A stretch of DNA of 32,500 nt from Symbiodinium natans (lineage: Eukaryota > Sar > Dinophyceae > Suessiales > Symbiodiniaceae), in assembly GCA_905221605.1 (NCBI GenBank), contig CAJNDS010002617.1, positions 1 to 32,500 on the forward strand. Direction: 5' to 3'. Shown piece by piece: positions 8,534-16,360 of the stretch; the stretch's first letter is position 1, and each line of letters starts with the position of its first letter. The notes below the pieces were generated by a model that was given only the letters and a program-made list of their open reading frames with translations, was not told the DNA's origin and made no database searches. A program made the position numbers and the translations under genes.

Positions 8534-9024
8534 GGAAGGACGTTTGGTTCGTGCATCCCAAGAAGCATCTAGCTTCGGTGGTGGTGTTGAAACTCCAGCG
8601 TCCGGAGACAGTGAGCTTCAAATATCGCGGTGCCAGCACTGATCGCGTGAGCATGGATTTCTCTGCAGGAGGGCGGACTCTTAGAGACATCGCTGTGACT
8701 GCAGCTGGTTTCAATGCTGCGCCTTCCGAGCTGAACGCGAGGTTTGCTGAGCAGTCTGCTGAAAGTGGGCAGTTACTTCTCCTGGGCCTTGCGAGGGCCG
8801 AATGCCGGGGCCCAGAAGGGTACAACCGCTTGGACGATGTTCCTGAGCGTCTCAAGCGGCACCTGGACGTTGACGCGCTTGAGAGGTATTGTCAAATCCT
8901 CCTGATTGGAATCCTTCCTTGTCCCAAAGATTGTCCAACTGGCAGCATAACCACGAGGGTCACTACTGGAACTGGTGCAGAAGCTCGGCCCCCGGCAGGG
9001 AAGTTGCGACGGAGCCGCTGTTAA
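8527..9024 (+). CDS. Unrecognised open frame abutting the retroelement
   Basis: The frame opens after a TGA at 8524, inside the repeat, and runs about 165 codons to a TAA at 9022-9024; its first ATG is 8653 (MDFSAGGRTLRD). Upstream in-frame codons (WFVHPKKHLASVVVLKLQRP) look coding, so this is more likely the interior of an exon than a whole gene. The composition is mixed and soluble: VPERLKRHLDVDALERYC near 8836-8889. From about 8889 the +2 frame is also open, to 9206 (HNHEGHYWNWCRSS), so a frameshift near 8885-8900 is possible. No family was recognised. It could be a host coding sequence cut by the insertion or an extra module of the element. Confidence 0.4.
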   Translation: MTGKDVWFVHPKKHLASVVVLKLQRPETVSFKYRGASTDRVSMDFSAGGRTLRDIAVTAAGFNAAPSELNARFAEQSAESGQLLLLGLARAECRGPEGYNRLDDVPERLKRHLDVDALERYCQILLIGILPCPKDCPTGSITTRVTTGTGAEARPPAGKLRRSRC

Positions 9025-9206
9025 TGTTTGCAAAGGATGACTGGAAACCGACGTTGCCGAGCTCAAGTCTCCAGAGTTTTGTTCAAGATGCCAAGACGTT
9101 CCATCCAGCCACAGTGGTTGGTTTAAGGAAGGATGGTTTGACGTGGAGGCCTTCCTTGCCAACATGTCCCAAGCCTATGGGTGAGTCGGATAGTGTGGTG
9201 GACTAG

Positions 9207-9855
9207 GCCTTCGCCTTTTTGACATGGTTACCCGAAGCCATACGTTGATGTGCTTCATCCCGATTTGGGAGTGCCCAAAGGGCACTGTCCCCAGCCGAAA
9301 GAAGGCTGAGCCATCACTACGTGTGGGCCATAATGGATGCCTCACGAGAACGGCAGGATGATTTACATGATTTACACCGTAGCACTTGCGCCTCCTTTCT
9401 TCCCATCCTCTGAATCCCACAAGTATCACAAGCTTGAATGCCCTGGGAGCTCGCAAGAAGTTGGGCCTGCACGTAGTGATAAGCGCAGCAGCCAGATTAC
9501 CAGGCAATGCAAGATGATGTCACCAAGCGCCATTTGGGGCAACTGCTGAGTTTTGGGAATCTTGAACATGATCTCCTCAATGAATTGGTAGTGTTTAAGG
9601 CGGATGTTCCCTAACCCTACCGAGCCTGCAAAGCTCTAGAACCTAGTAGTAGAGTAGGTAACCTTTAACCTTTTTGGTGTAGTATAATCCCCTTATATTC
9701 CTAAAGGTTAACCTTTAATTCCCCAGGTTACTGGACAACTAGGAGAACTTGTCTGCTTTTCAACCTGGCAGCTGCGAATCATTTTCCGCTGTAGCTAGGA
9801 ATGCCAGTCGTTGAGACCGACACATTCGGTGCTGGGTGGATTAACAAGTCGCATG
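9207..9855. other. Non-coding stretch with a small foldback
   Basis: I see no convincing gene. Around 9653-9730 there is a small palindromic region: GGTAACCTTTAACC on the left and AAAGGTTAACC with CAGGTTAC on the right, separated by an AT-rich centre. Short CTAAGG and CCCTAA motifs first appear near 9610, before the telomere-type arrays begin. Confidence 0.4.
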
Positions 9856-10615
9856 AGGGTTTAGGGTTTAGGGATGTTTAGGGTTTAGGGTTTAGGGCTT
9901 AGGGATACGCACGCATGAGTCCCAACCGATTCCAGATCTCCCAGCGACAATGTGGACTCAATGTTTCCGATTCCTCAGGCGGTGCAGATTCCGTTGCCAT
10001 TGTGGAAGTGTTGGTTTGGAAACGTCAAAACGCCGAAGTGGCTCATGGTTGAATCTGTCATCTCTTGCTTTACGGCGACTTTCGCTGCAGCTACTTGTTT
10101 TTGCTCAGGTAGCCCGCAAGACCCCGTTTAGGAACCAGCAGAGAGTCTGCTTTCTGCCGATTCGGACATGGAGGGCCGCACGCTCGCTGCATTCCGGCCG
10201 GAAGGCTCCAAGGCCGTGGTGACTTTTGACCGTGTGAAGGCGGGACTAACTTTCCGCAGATGTGAAGGCTTTGGGGTTCAGGGCTGTAGGGCTTTGGGGC
10301 TTTGGGGCTTTCGGGCTTTAGGGCCTTAGGGCTGTAGGGCTTTAGGGCTTTAGGGCTTCAAGGCTTTAGGGCTTCAGGGCTTTAGGGCTTTAGGGCCTTG
10401 AGGTTTAAGGGTTTATGGTTTAGGGGTTGCGTTGCAAAGAGCAGTAGATCTTGTATGGCAGAGTTGTACAGTTGATGCCAGCAAATCTAACGCATGTGTG
10501 GCTAAACCCTAAGCCCGAAGCCCTAAGCCCTAAGCCCTAAGCCCTAAGCCCTAAAACCCTAAGCCCTAAAACCCTAAACCCTAAACCCTAAAACGCTAAA
10601 CCGTGGCAAGTTGAG
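9856..10615. repeat. Telomere-type arrays around a candidate 5' exon
   Basis: (TTTAGGG)n occupies 9856-9904. A degenerate G-rich array, with units of the TTTAGGGC and TTTGGGGC kind, runs about 10266-10434. A (CCCTAAA/CCCTAAG)n array runs 10504-10605. Between them, 9905-10265 holds exon-like sequence. Confidence 0.8.
10132..10255 (+). CDS. Candidate exon, no family recognised
   Basis: After TTTAG at 10127-10131 the frame reads a polar segment with SADSDMEGRTLAAFRPEGSK and then VVTFDRVKAGLTF. The same frame is open upstream back to about 9960 except for the TAG formed by that TTTAG. The end is placed before a possible GC donor at 10256. The only internal ATG, at 10168, could be a start codon, in which case this could be the 5' exon of the acyltransferase-like gene. 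Confidence 0.22.
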
Positions 10616-10715
10616 GCATTCTACATCCTGGGTTTGGTTGGCTTCCACCAGCAGCTGCTGAATGCCCCGAACCATCGCGTGCAGTTGTCCCACTACGTGC
10701 CGTACCAGAGCTTGG
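10616..10715 (+). CDS. Exon-like block of acyltransferase-like gene (N-terminal)
   Basis: The block lies between AG at 10614 and GT at 10716. It reads AFYILGLVGFHQQLLNAPNH and then VQLSHYVPYQSLG. It starts 11 bp after a (CCCTAAA)n array and is followed at once by another. The hydrophobic start suits a first membrane segment, but no motif is diagnostic. Confidence 0.38.
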
Positions 10716-11150
10716 GTTGCATCCCTAAACCCTAAACCCTAAACCCTAAACCCTAAACCCTAAGCCCTAAACCCTCAGCCCTAAACCCTGTAGTAAACCC
10801 TGAGCTTCAAAGCCCTAGACCCTTCCTCTGCCGAGGTGCCATTTTCCTAAGCCATCGTGAAACCTGCAACCTTCAGCCCTAAACCCTAAACTCTAAACCC
10901 GAAACCCGAAACCCCAAACCCTAAACTGCGTGCCTGGCGCAGGACATCCCAGTGAACAGGCAACTCTTGCTGCTTCCTGCTTAGGGCTGTCAGGGTTAAC
11001 AGAGCTAAGGTTTAGGGTTGCTCGTCTTGTATCCCTAAACCCTAAACCCTAAACCCTAACCCTAAACCCTAAACCCTAACCCCTCAACCCTCAACCCTCA
11101 ACCCTCAACCCTAAACCCTAAACCCTAAACCCTAAACCCTAAAATTTCAG
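10716..11150. repeat. Intron-like stretch with four C-rich telomere-type arrays
   Basis: (CCCTAAA)n arrays lie at 10721-10798, 10878-10926 and 11034-11144, with variant units CCCTCAA near 11083-11110. One short G-rich piece is near 11008-11020. Between them are unique CCTGCAACC-rich and TGCTTCCTGC sequences without a clear reading frame. Confidence 0.75.
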
Positions 11151-11318
11151 GACTGTGGACCATGGTGTGGAACTGATGATGGGAATGATGCTCATCTCTG
11201 GCTGGCTGTCCTCAGCCACGTGGAAGGATGCCAGCTGGGGGGACCACATGCGCAAGAAGGTGGCGCGCCTCATCCCGCCGCCCCGTGGTTCAAGCTGCTG
11301 GTAGTGGCACTGGTTGGC
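11151..11318 (+). CDS. Exon-like block: AT3 second helix and basic loop
   Basis: It starts after AAAATTTCAG. It reads TVDHGVELMMGMMLISGWLS, then ATWKDASWGDHMRKKVARL, then IPP. This matches the AT3 pattern of a Gly-x-Glu/Asp-hydrophobic-FxxSGF helix followed by an Arg-rich loop and a Pro pair. After CCGCCG at 11275-11280 the frame goes to a TAG at 11302. In the frame starting at 11283 it continues as PWFKLLVVALVG to 11318, which suits the next helix. A 2-bp insertion (or 1-bp deletion) near 11281 or an unseen micro-intron is needed. Confidence 0.58.
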
Positions 11319-11399
11319 TGATGTCGGTGCCCTAAATCCTAAACACTAAACCCTGAACCCTAAGACGCGGTATGCGGCAAGGTCTTGTGATATGCTCAG
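11319..11399. repeat. Short intron-like stretch with CCCTAAA-type repeats
   Basis: It holds about five degenerate CCCTAAA units at 11330-11363 and ends in GATATGCTCAG before the next block. Confidence 0.6.
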
Positions 11400-11517
11400 G
11401 TACATTGTGGCAGTCTTCTTCACAGCCCTGCCATTGGCCTTGCAGTGCACGAGCTGGCGGTGCGTGGTGCAGTATGGCCTCGAGATTCTGACCATCGGCG
11501 GCTGGAACCCGCAGCTT
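11400..11517 (+). CDS. Exon-like block: AT3 membrane segment
   Basis: Bounded by TATGCTCAG and a GT at 11518 (or a GC at 11511). It reads YIVAVFFTALPLALQCTSW, then RCVVQYGLEILTIGGWNP. This is a hydrophobic helix followed by a WNP turn, consistent with the segment before the AT3 LWxLS motif. If the GC donor is used, the frame passes directly into the block at 11691. Confidence 0.48.
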
Positions 11518-11690
11518 GTTCCTGAATCCTCACGTTTGCCCCTGTTTTTTTTGTTTTTTGTGTGTGTGTGTGTGGGCGTAACAAGCTATATGCATATACT
11601 TGGTGTGGAGTTGGATGTCAGGGTTTCCCAAATCTAAGACATCTCGATGGACGGCTGAAGATTTTCAAGCTTGAGACTTGCCTTTCCGAG
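11518..11690. other. Intron-like stretch without arrays
   Basis: It contains a T-rich run and (GT)n near 11545-11575 and no telomere-type repeat. It ends in TTGCCTTTCCGAG. Confidence 0.4.
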
Positions 11691-11770
11691 GCTGCTCTCG
11701 TGGTGGACCATGAACCGCCCACTCTGGTTCCTGTCGACGCTGTTGACGTACCACTATGCTGCTGGGCTAT
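11691..11770 (+). CDS. Exon-like block: AT3 LWxLS motif
   Basis: It reads LLSWWTMNRPLWFLSTLLTY and then HYAAGL, between AG at 11689 and GT at 11771. AT3 proteins have a conserved N-x-LW-x-LS segment before a helix with aromatic residues, which this matches well. The GT of GTTTAG is taken as donor; the frame would also remain open beyond it for about 15 codons (LEQPEPLPPPAVN). Confidence 0.58.
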
Positions 11771-12552
11771 GTTTAGAACAGCCCGAACCTCTGCCGCCTC
11801 CAGCTGTTAACTACCCTATATCGGGTCAATATGTCTGCCCATAGTCAGCAGCCTTTCCTCTCGGAGGGGAGTGGAGACATCTGAACAAGATCTGAGAGTT
11901 ACGGCCATTGTGAACACGTGCAGCTGCAGAATAAGGGAGTTGCAGTCAAGGTGTCCCCGTTTTTTTTGAGATGGATGCGGAGGAGGAGTGTTGGACAGCT
12001 TCTTGTGACTTGGATTAGAAGCATACAGTCCCTAAACTCTGTACGGCGAATCGGATGGATAAGCAATGCTCTCTAGCCCCAAAAGCATCATCCACCGTCA
12101 ATCCTCAACTTTTAACACCCAAGCCCTACAACAAAACAAGCAACGCTCAGCAGGCCCAAAACCTTGGAACCCGAAAAGGCTACCTCCAACTTCAACCTCC
12201 TGATACGTCTTCAAGCCTTAATCCTATAGACTCCAGTCTTTCCACTTGGAAGTGCATGGGTAGTTCTAAGTAGGGTTATATGTACGCGTCATAAGTATAG
12301 TTGCCATACTTCTAGACTTCTAGATCTACTTATAATGCCCATCGACCTTCATGTAAACCTTCAAGCCCCAAAGCGCTAAACCCCTGAAACCCTAACACCC
12401 TACAACCCTAAAACTCTAAAACTCTACAACCCCTCAAAACCCCCAAAAACTCCCAAAACCCCCCAAACTCCTCAAACCCCCTATATAGAACCCCTCAAAA
12501 CCCCCAAAATCCCTGAAAACCCCCCCCCAAAACCCCCGAAAGCTCCCTCGAG
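11771..12552. repeat. Intron-like stretch with one MITE-like element and degenerate C-rich arrays
   Basis: 11771-12243 is unique, with a T-run near 11960. A family-1 foldback element lies at 12244-12366. From 12362 to 12540 there is a degenerate C-rich array with units such as AACCCCCTC, AAACCCCC and CCCTAAA. It ends 10 bp before the next exon-like block. Confidence 0.65.
12244..12366. repeat. MITE-like family 1, copy a
   Basis: This imperfect foldback begins CTTGGAAGTGCATGGG and ends CATGTAAACCTTCAAG. It shares termini (CTTGGAGGTTCATG and its complement) and a TAAGTATAG/CTACTTATAA centre with copies at 19979, 22607, 26430 and 29616. Confidence 0.55.
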
Positions 12553-12639
12553 GTCCTGCTGGCCTCGTTGTACGTGCTGCGCACGGCGATTGCCTGGCTG
12601 GTGTTGCTGGCTCTGGAGGCGTGGACTGGAGACCTCCAG
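12553..12639 (+). CDS. Exon-like block: hydrophobic helix
   Basis: It reads VLLASLYVLRTAIAWLVLLA and then LEAWTGDLQ, exactly 29 codons between AG at 12551 and a GC donor at 12640. A GT at 12651, formed where the (TTTAGGG)n array begins, is an alternative. It is one clean membrane helix, flanked upstream by the C-rich array and downstream by the G-rich array. Confidence 0.48.
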
Positions 12640-12798
12640 GCCTGGAGGGAGTTTAGGGTTCAGGGTTCAGGGTTTAGGGTTTAGGGTTTAGGGAGTTTAG
12701 GGAGTTTAGGGAGTTTAGGGAGTTTAGGGAGTTTAGGGAGTTTAGGGAGTTTAGGGAGTTTAGGGAGTTTAGGGTTTAGGGCCGTATTATGTGTTAGA

Positions 12799-12891
12799 AT
12801 ATGGGGGTTTCCGAAAATAGGTCCCATTTAAGGGGATTCTCTTCCATTTGGGGTATACAAGGGGTACCCCTATTTTGGGAAACACCCATAT
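12799..12891. repeat. MITE-like family 3, copy A
   Basis: The foldback has termini ATATGGGGGTTTCCGAAAATAGG and, inverted, CCTATTTTGGGAAACACCCATAT. The internal GGGATTCTCTTCCATTTGGG recurs in inverted orientation in copy B at 18172-18263. Confidence 0.65.
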
Positions 12892-12949
12892 GCTTGCATG
12901 ATTGAATTTGTAATTGCTACATATGTGTTCTTATATTTTTATGCCAAGG

Positions 12950-13320
12950 TATACTACTATGGCACTATTGCACTGCTACACTACCACACCATTGCACTAT
13001 CCCATTACTGCACTGTTGCAATATGATGTTAATTCACTTATACACCATTACACATTCATTATTACATGATGACACTATTCCACTATTACACTCATACATT
13101 CTTACACTATTACATTATCACACTATTACACTACTATTACACGATTACACTATTCCACTATTACACTCATACATTCTTACACTATTACATTATTACACTA
13201 TTACACTACTATTACACGATTACACTATTACACTATTACACTATTACACTATTACACTATCACACTATTACACTATTACACTATCACGCAATCGCACTAT
13301 TTACACCATTCTGCAATTCT
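12950..13320. repeat. ACTATTAC-type minisatellite
   Basis: An 8-bp unit close to CACTATTA repeats dozens of times, clean at 13200-13285 and degenerate on both sides. Inside it a 75-bp block (TTACACGATTACACTATTCC and following) is duplicated near 13080 and 13150. The open frames across it are a by-product of the repeat. Confidence 0.85.
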
Positions 13321-14270
13321 ACAATAATACCATTCTACTATTTTATGATACTATTACTGTTAGTGTACCAGTATACCATGATACAATTATCTCACGGCCT
13401 CCCCAGACCGACTGCAAGACATCATTCCACCTATGTTCCTTTGTCCCCCTATTCCATACTACGTACGACTCACCCTTACCCCGAACCCTAAACCCTAAAT
13501 CTCTTTAGAAGGATCCACAGAAAGCCTAGCAAGCCAGGCATCCAAGCAAGTTAAGAAACCCCAAACCGTGGATTTAGGGTTCGAGGCTCAGGTTTCGGGT
13601 TTAGGCTTATGTCAACGATGTTCGTTGAGCATCGTTGAGCTATGCGACGGGCGAAGGCAGTAGGGTTAGGGGTTTCAGGTTAAGAGCTTGGGGTTTACGG
13701 CTCTGGGTTTCGGGTTCAGGTGTAGGAAACCCTGGGAAACCTGCTTGAGATTCCCTGCGTGCCGCAAATCGGTGGGCACTATCCCGCAGCCCTGCAGATG
13801 GTATAGAGAAACTGTGAAAGCCAAAAGCTCAGCCACCCTAAACCCTAAACACTATACCATCAGTATAGCAATATCATAATATACAAAAACAATATTGCAC
13901 TTTAATAGTACAATAGTATTAAATAGAATAGTATACTAGTATGATCCACTCATATTCAAAATACGAATATCAGAATATTTACGAGTGTAAGAATTGAACA
14001 ATACAAGACTTCAAGAAAAAGGAATGCAACAAATTATGGTACTCCAACAAAAAAATTGATACGAGTCAGCAGAATAACATACTAGTACTTGGAAAATTGT
14101 AGAGACAGAACTTTAGAATCTTCCATGAACTCTTCTAACTCGAGCACCTAAACCCTAAACCCCAAACCCTGAACCCTGAACCCTGAACCCTAAACCCTAA
14201 ACCCTAAACCCTAAACCCCAAACCCTAAACCCTAAACCTAAACCCAAAACCCTAAACCCGCTGCTGGCAG

Positions 14271-14321
14271 GCTTACGGGCGCATCATCCACCTGTGGAGC
14301 CCAACGCAGATTCTCGAATGA
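14271..14321 (+). CDS. Exon-like block cut by a foldback element
   Basis: After CTGCTGGCAG the frame reads AYGRIIHLWSPTQILE and then TGA. The TGA lies at the left border of the foldback at 14322, within its ATGA flank. The HxWSP pattern could fit the AT3 loop before the next helix, but this is weak. Confidence 0.33.
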   Translation, partial: AYGRIIHLWSPTQILE

Positions 14322-14446
14322 CTTACTGTTGGTTCGTAGGGAATGGGGGAATGAGGTACCCTATATGGTCCCTTAAAGGGTATATATATATATATAGTGG
14401 GATATGGGGTACCTCATTCCCTCATCCCCTACTAACCAACAGTAAG
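14322..14446. mobile_element. MITE-like foldback with 4-bp flanking duplication
   Basis: The arms are CTTACTGTTGGTTCGTAGGG and, inverted, CCCCTACTAACCAACAGTAAG, extending about 40 bp per arm to GGGGTACC. The centre is AT-rich with (TA)n at 14381-14396. ATGA occurs on both sides (14318-14321 and 14447-14450) and fits a target-site duplication. Confidence 0.75.
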
Positions 14447-14785
14447 ATGAGCTCGAGGGGATGTAAGTTGGAATTGATTTCCGGGGAGCAAGGGTGTAGG
14501 GCTTAAGGGCCGTAGGCAACGAAGAGGGAATGGGATCACCTAATTTGTGGCAGGTACATTGGGGAGCTATGAAGGACTAGGGTTTAGGTTTCAGTGTTCG
14601 AGTAAAACTTGGCAGTAAAGCCCGTATCATTCTACACAAGTTCATATATGTCCATTCTTCTACTACTATACTCTTATCAAAAGGAATGCCCACCCCACGT
14701 GGATAGCATTTCGCTCAAGGTCCCGTGTTGGCTCCCCGCCAGGATCCCAAAGAAGGGACCCGCATGTTGGAGAAACCCTAAGACT
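14447..14785. other. Stretch with one coding-like segment
   Basis: Mostly unique DNA. Around 14680-14785 a frame reads ECPPHVDSISLKVPCWLPAR and then IPKKGPACW, which could be an exon fragment ending at the next foldback element. There is no clear splice site. Confidence 0.3.
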
Positions 14786-15148
14786 ACTGTGGATGGAGGA
14801 AATCTTGCACCGCTTTTGCATGGCCGGCCTGTGGCAAGGGATTTCAGTCGGTGGATGGAGGAAATCTTGCACCGCCGACTTGATCTACTCCAAAACGAGT
14901 CTGACGCCAACCCCGCACCCCCTTTTTAACATTGGCTCTTGTCACGATGGAAGCGGTGCAAGATTTATGTCATTGGGCCTAATCCTGAAAATCTGCTTTT
15001 CACCGCAATGTTAAAAAGGGGGGAGAGGGGAGAGAATGTTTTGCACCCTTGAAAGTGGTGCAAGATTTCCTCCATCCACAGTCTCCAGAAGTAGGCGCAG
15101 CCTCTAGCAACAAGGTCACAGGCGGTGCAAGATTTCCTCCATCCACCG
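14786..15148. mobile_element. Nested-palindrome element, family 5, copy 1
   Basis: The outer inverted pair is 14789-14813 (GTGGATGGAGGAAATCTTGC...) and 15122-15146. An inner pair repeats the same 25-bp arm at 14851-14875 and 15055-15079. A third, central pair is CCCCCTTTTTAACATTG and CAATGTTAAAAAGGGGG. Similarity with copy 2 (15999-16360) starts at ACTGTGG and stops after CCACCG, which defines the ends. GACT flanks this copy (14782-14785 and 15148-15151). No coding capacity. Confidence 0.85.
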
Positions 15149-15386
15149 ACTCAACTGAGGAGGTTTTTTGAGAGCTGACACAACTGCAGAGCCACTGACG
15201 TGAGTCGCACCTTGCTGCTGTCAGCTATATATGTACTTCGCGACTTCTGCCTGTCATGCTTGCGGAGGGGCCGCGCAAGTCGATTTCTGCATGTCATGCT
15301 GGCGGAGGCCATGCAAATCTTCTCCGTGTCAGGTGTATCGCGTGGATCCGACTCAAAGCCCTCAAACTAATGTCAGGCTTCTGGTA
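15149..15386. other. Unique stretch between foldback elements
   Basis: No gene seen. TGTATCGCGTGGATCCGACTCAAAG (15332-15356) is partly complementary to CTTTGACTCAGATCT and CACGCGATACC near 15687-15723. The TA-flanked element at 15387 may therefore have entered an older imperfect palindrome. Confidence 0.35.
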
Positions 15387-15668
15387 GCGTTGACTGTGTT
15401 TTCACAGTCAACGTTCAGTCAACGTTCAGTCAACGTTACAGTCAACGTTACAGTCAACGTTACAGTCAACGTTGCCGAAATGCTACACCTGCCAGCAATT
15501 CCATGGCTTCCAAGCTTAAAAGCCAAAAAATCAAGTTTTTTTTGGGTTTTATAGTGAAAAACACGGATTTGCTGGCCCCGCCAGCATTTCCGCAACGTTG
15601 ACTGTAACGTTGACTGTAACGTTGACTGAACGTTGACTGAACGTTGACTGTGAAAATGCAGTCAACGC
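15387..15668. mobile_element. TA-flanked foldback element with CAACGTT-rich arms
   Basis: The arms begin GCGTTGACTG and end CAGTCAACGC. Each arm holds five to six units of the ACAGTCAACGTT kind, reaching about 100 bp per arm to GAAATGCT/AGCATTTC, with a central loop including an A-rich/T-rich section. TA lies directly on both sides (15385-15386 and 15669-15670), as for Tc1/mariner-type non-autonomous elements. Confidence 0.8.
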
Positions 15669-15709
15669 TACACATGTAGCGATTGCTTTGACTCAGATCT
15701 CCTTTGCAG

Positions 15710-15775
15710 GTCACGCGATACCTGAATGCCCAGCGTGTGTTTGCTGACCTGGTCATCCTCAAAGGCTCAATGCGG
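15710..15775 (+). CDS. Exon-like block, no family recognised
   Basis: After CTCCTTTGCAG the frame reads VTRYLNAQRVFADLVILKGS and then MR. The end is uncertain; a GC lies near 15776. Order and strand fit the acyltransferase-like gene, but no motif supports membership. Confidence 0.28.
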
Positions 15776-15939
15776 ATCTGCAGATGGCGTGTTGTCGACG
15801 CACCGTCACGCAGCCCAACTAAATGAACCTTGCGACTCTTGCTCACACACCAATTTAACAAGCACAGCGCCGAAGCATCTCTACTCATCACAGAACTCGA
15901 CCCCGATGTGTCGCCACTAGAAGTACTTTGAAGCCCCAG
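15776..15939. other. Intron-like stretch
   Basis: No arrays and no motif recognised. It ends in GAAGCCCCAG. Confidence 0.3.
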
Positions 15940-15998
15940 GCAAGCACATGTTGGCCGGCAACGTGCAATCTGAAGCCTTGTTAAAGCCCATGCTGGGG
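15940..15998 (+). CDS. Exon-like block truncated by family-5 element
   Basis: After AAGCCCCAG the frame reads KHMLAGNVQSEALLKPMLG and then enters the foldback at 15999. It may be a small exon, or a fragment whose 3' end was cut by the insertion. Confidence 0.28.
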
Positions 15999-16360
15999 AC
16001 TGTGGATGGAGGAAATCTTGCACCGCTTTTGCATGGCCGGCCTGTGGCAAGGGATTTCAGTCGGGTGATGGAGGAAATCTTGCACCGCCGACTTGATCTA
16101 CTCCAAAACGAGTCTGACGCCAACCCCGCACCCCCTTTTTAACATTGGCTCTTGTCACGATGGAAGCGGTGCAAGATTTATGTCATTGGGCCTAATCTTG
16201 AAAATCTGCTTTTCACCGCAATGTTAAAAAGGGGGAGAGGGGAGAGAATGTTTTGCACCCTTGAAAGTGGTGCAAGATTTCCTCCATCCACAGTCTCCAG
16301 AAGTAGGCGCAGCCTCTAGCAACAAGGTCACAGGCGGTGCAAGATTTCCTCCATCCACCG
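15999..16360. mobile_element. Nested-palindrome element, family 5, copy 2
   Basis: Nearly identical to copy 1 over its length; by eye I count about three differences (GGTGG/GGGTG in the inner left arm, CCTG/CTTG, one G). Outer arms are 16002-16026 and 16334-16358. No matching flank duplication is visible here. Confidence 0.85.

Larger units (their letters stand above)
12640..14270. repeat. Long intron-like stretch: G-rich array at the start, C-rich array at the end
   Basis: 12650-12781 is a G-rich array; its core, about 12690-12772, is a 9-bp variant (TTTAGGGAG)n. A family-3 foldback lies at 12799-12891 and an ACTATTAC minisatellite at 12950-13320. 13330-13860 has scattered telomere-like units. 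13850-14100 is AT-rich. 14148-14262 is a (CCCTAAA)n array ending 8 bp before the next exon-like block. Confidence 0.75.

Noticed and set aside
13023-13508. 161- and 141-codon open frames
   Set aside because: They are pure translations of the ACTATTAC minisatellite (LLHYYTITLLHYY).
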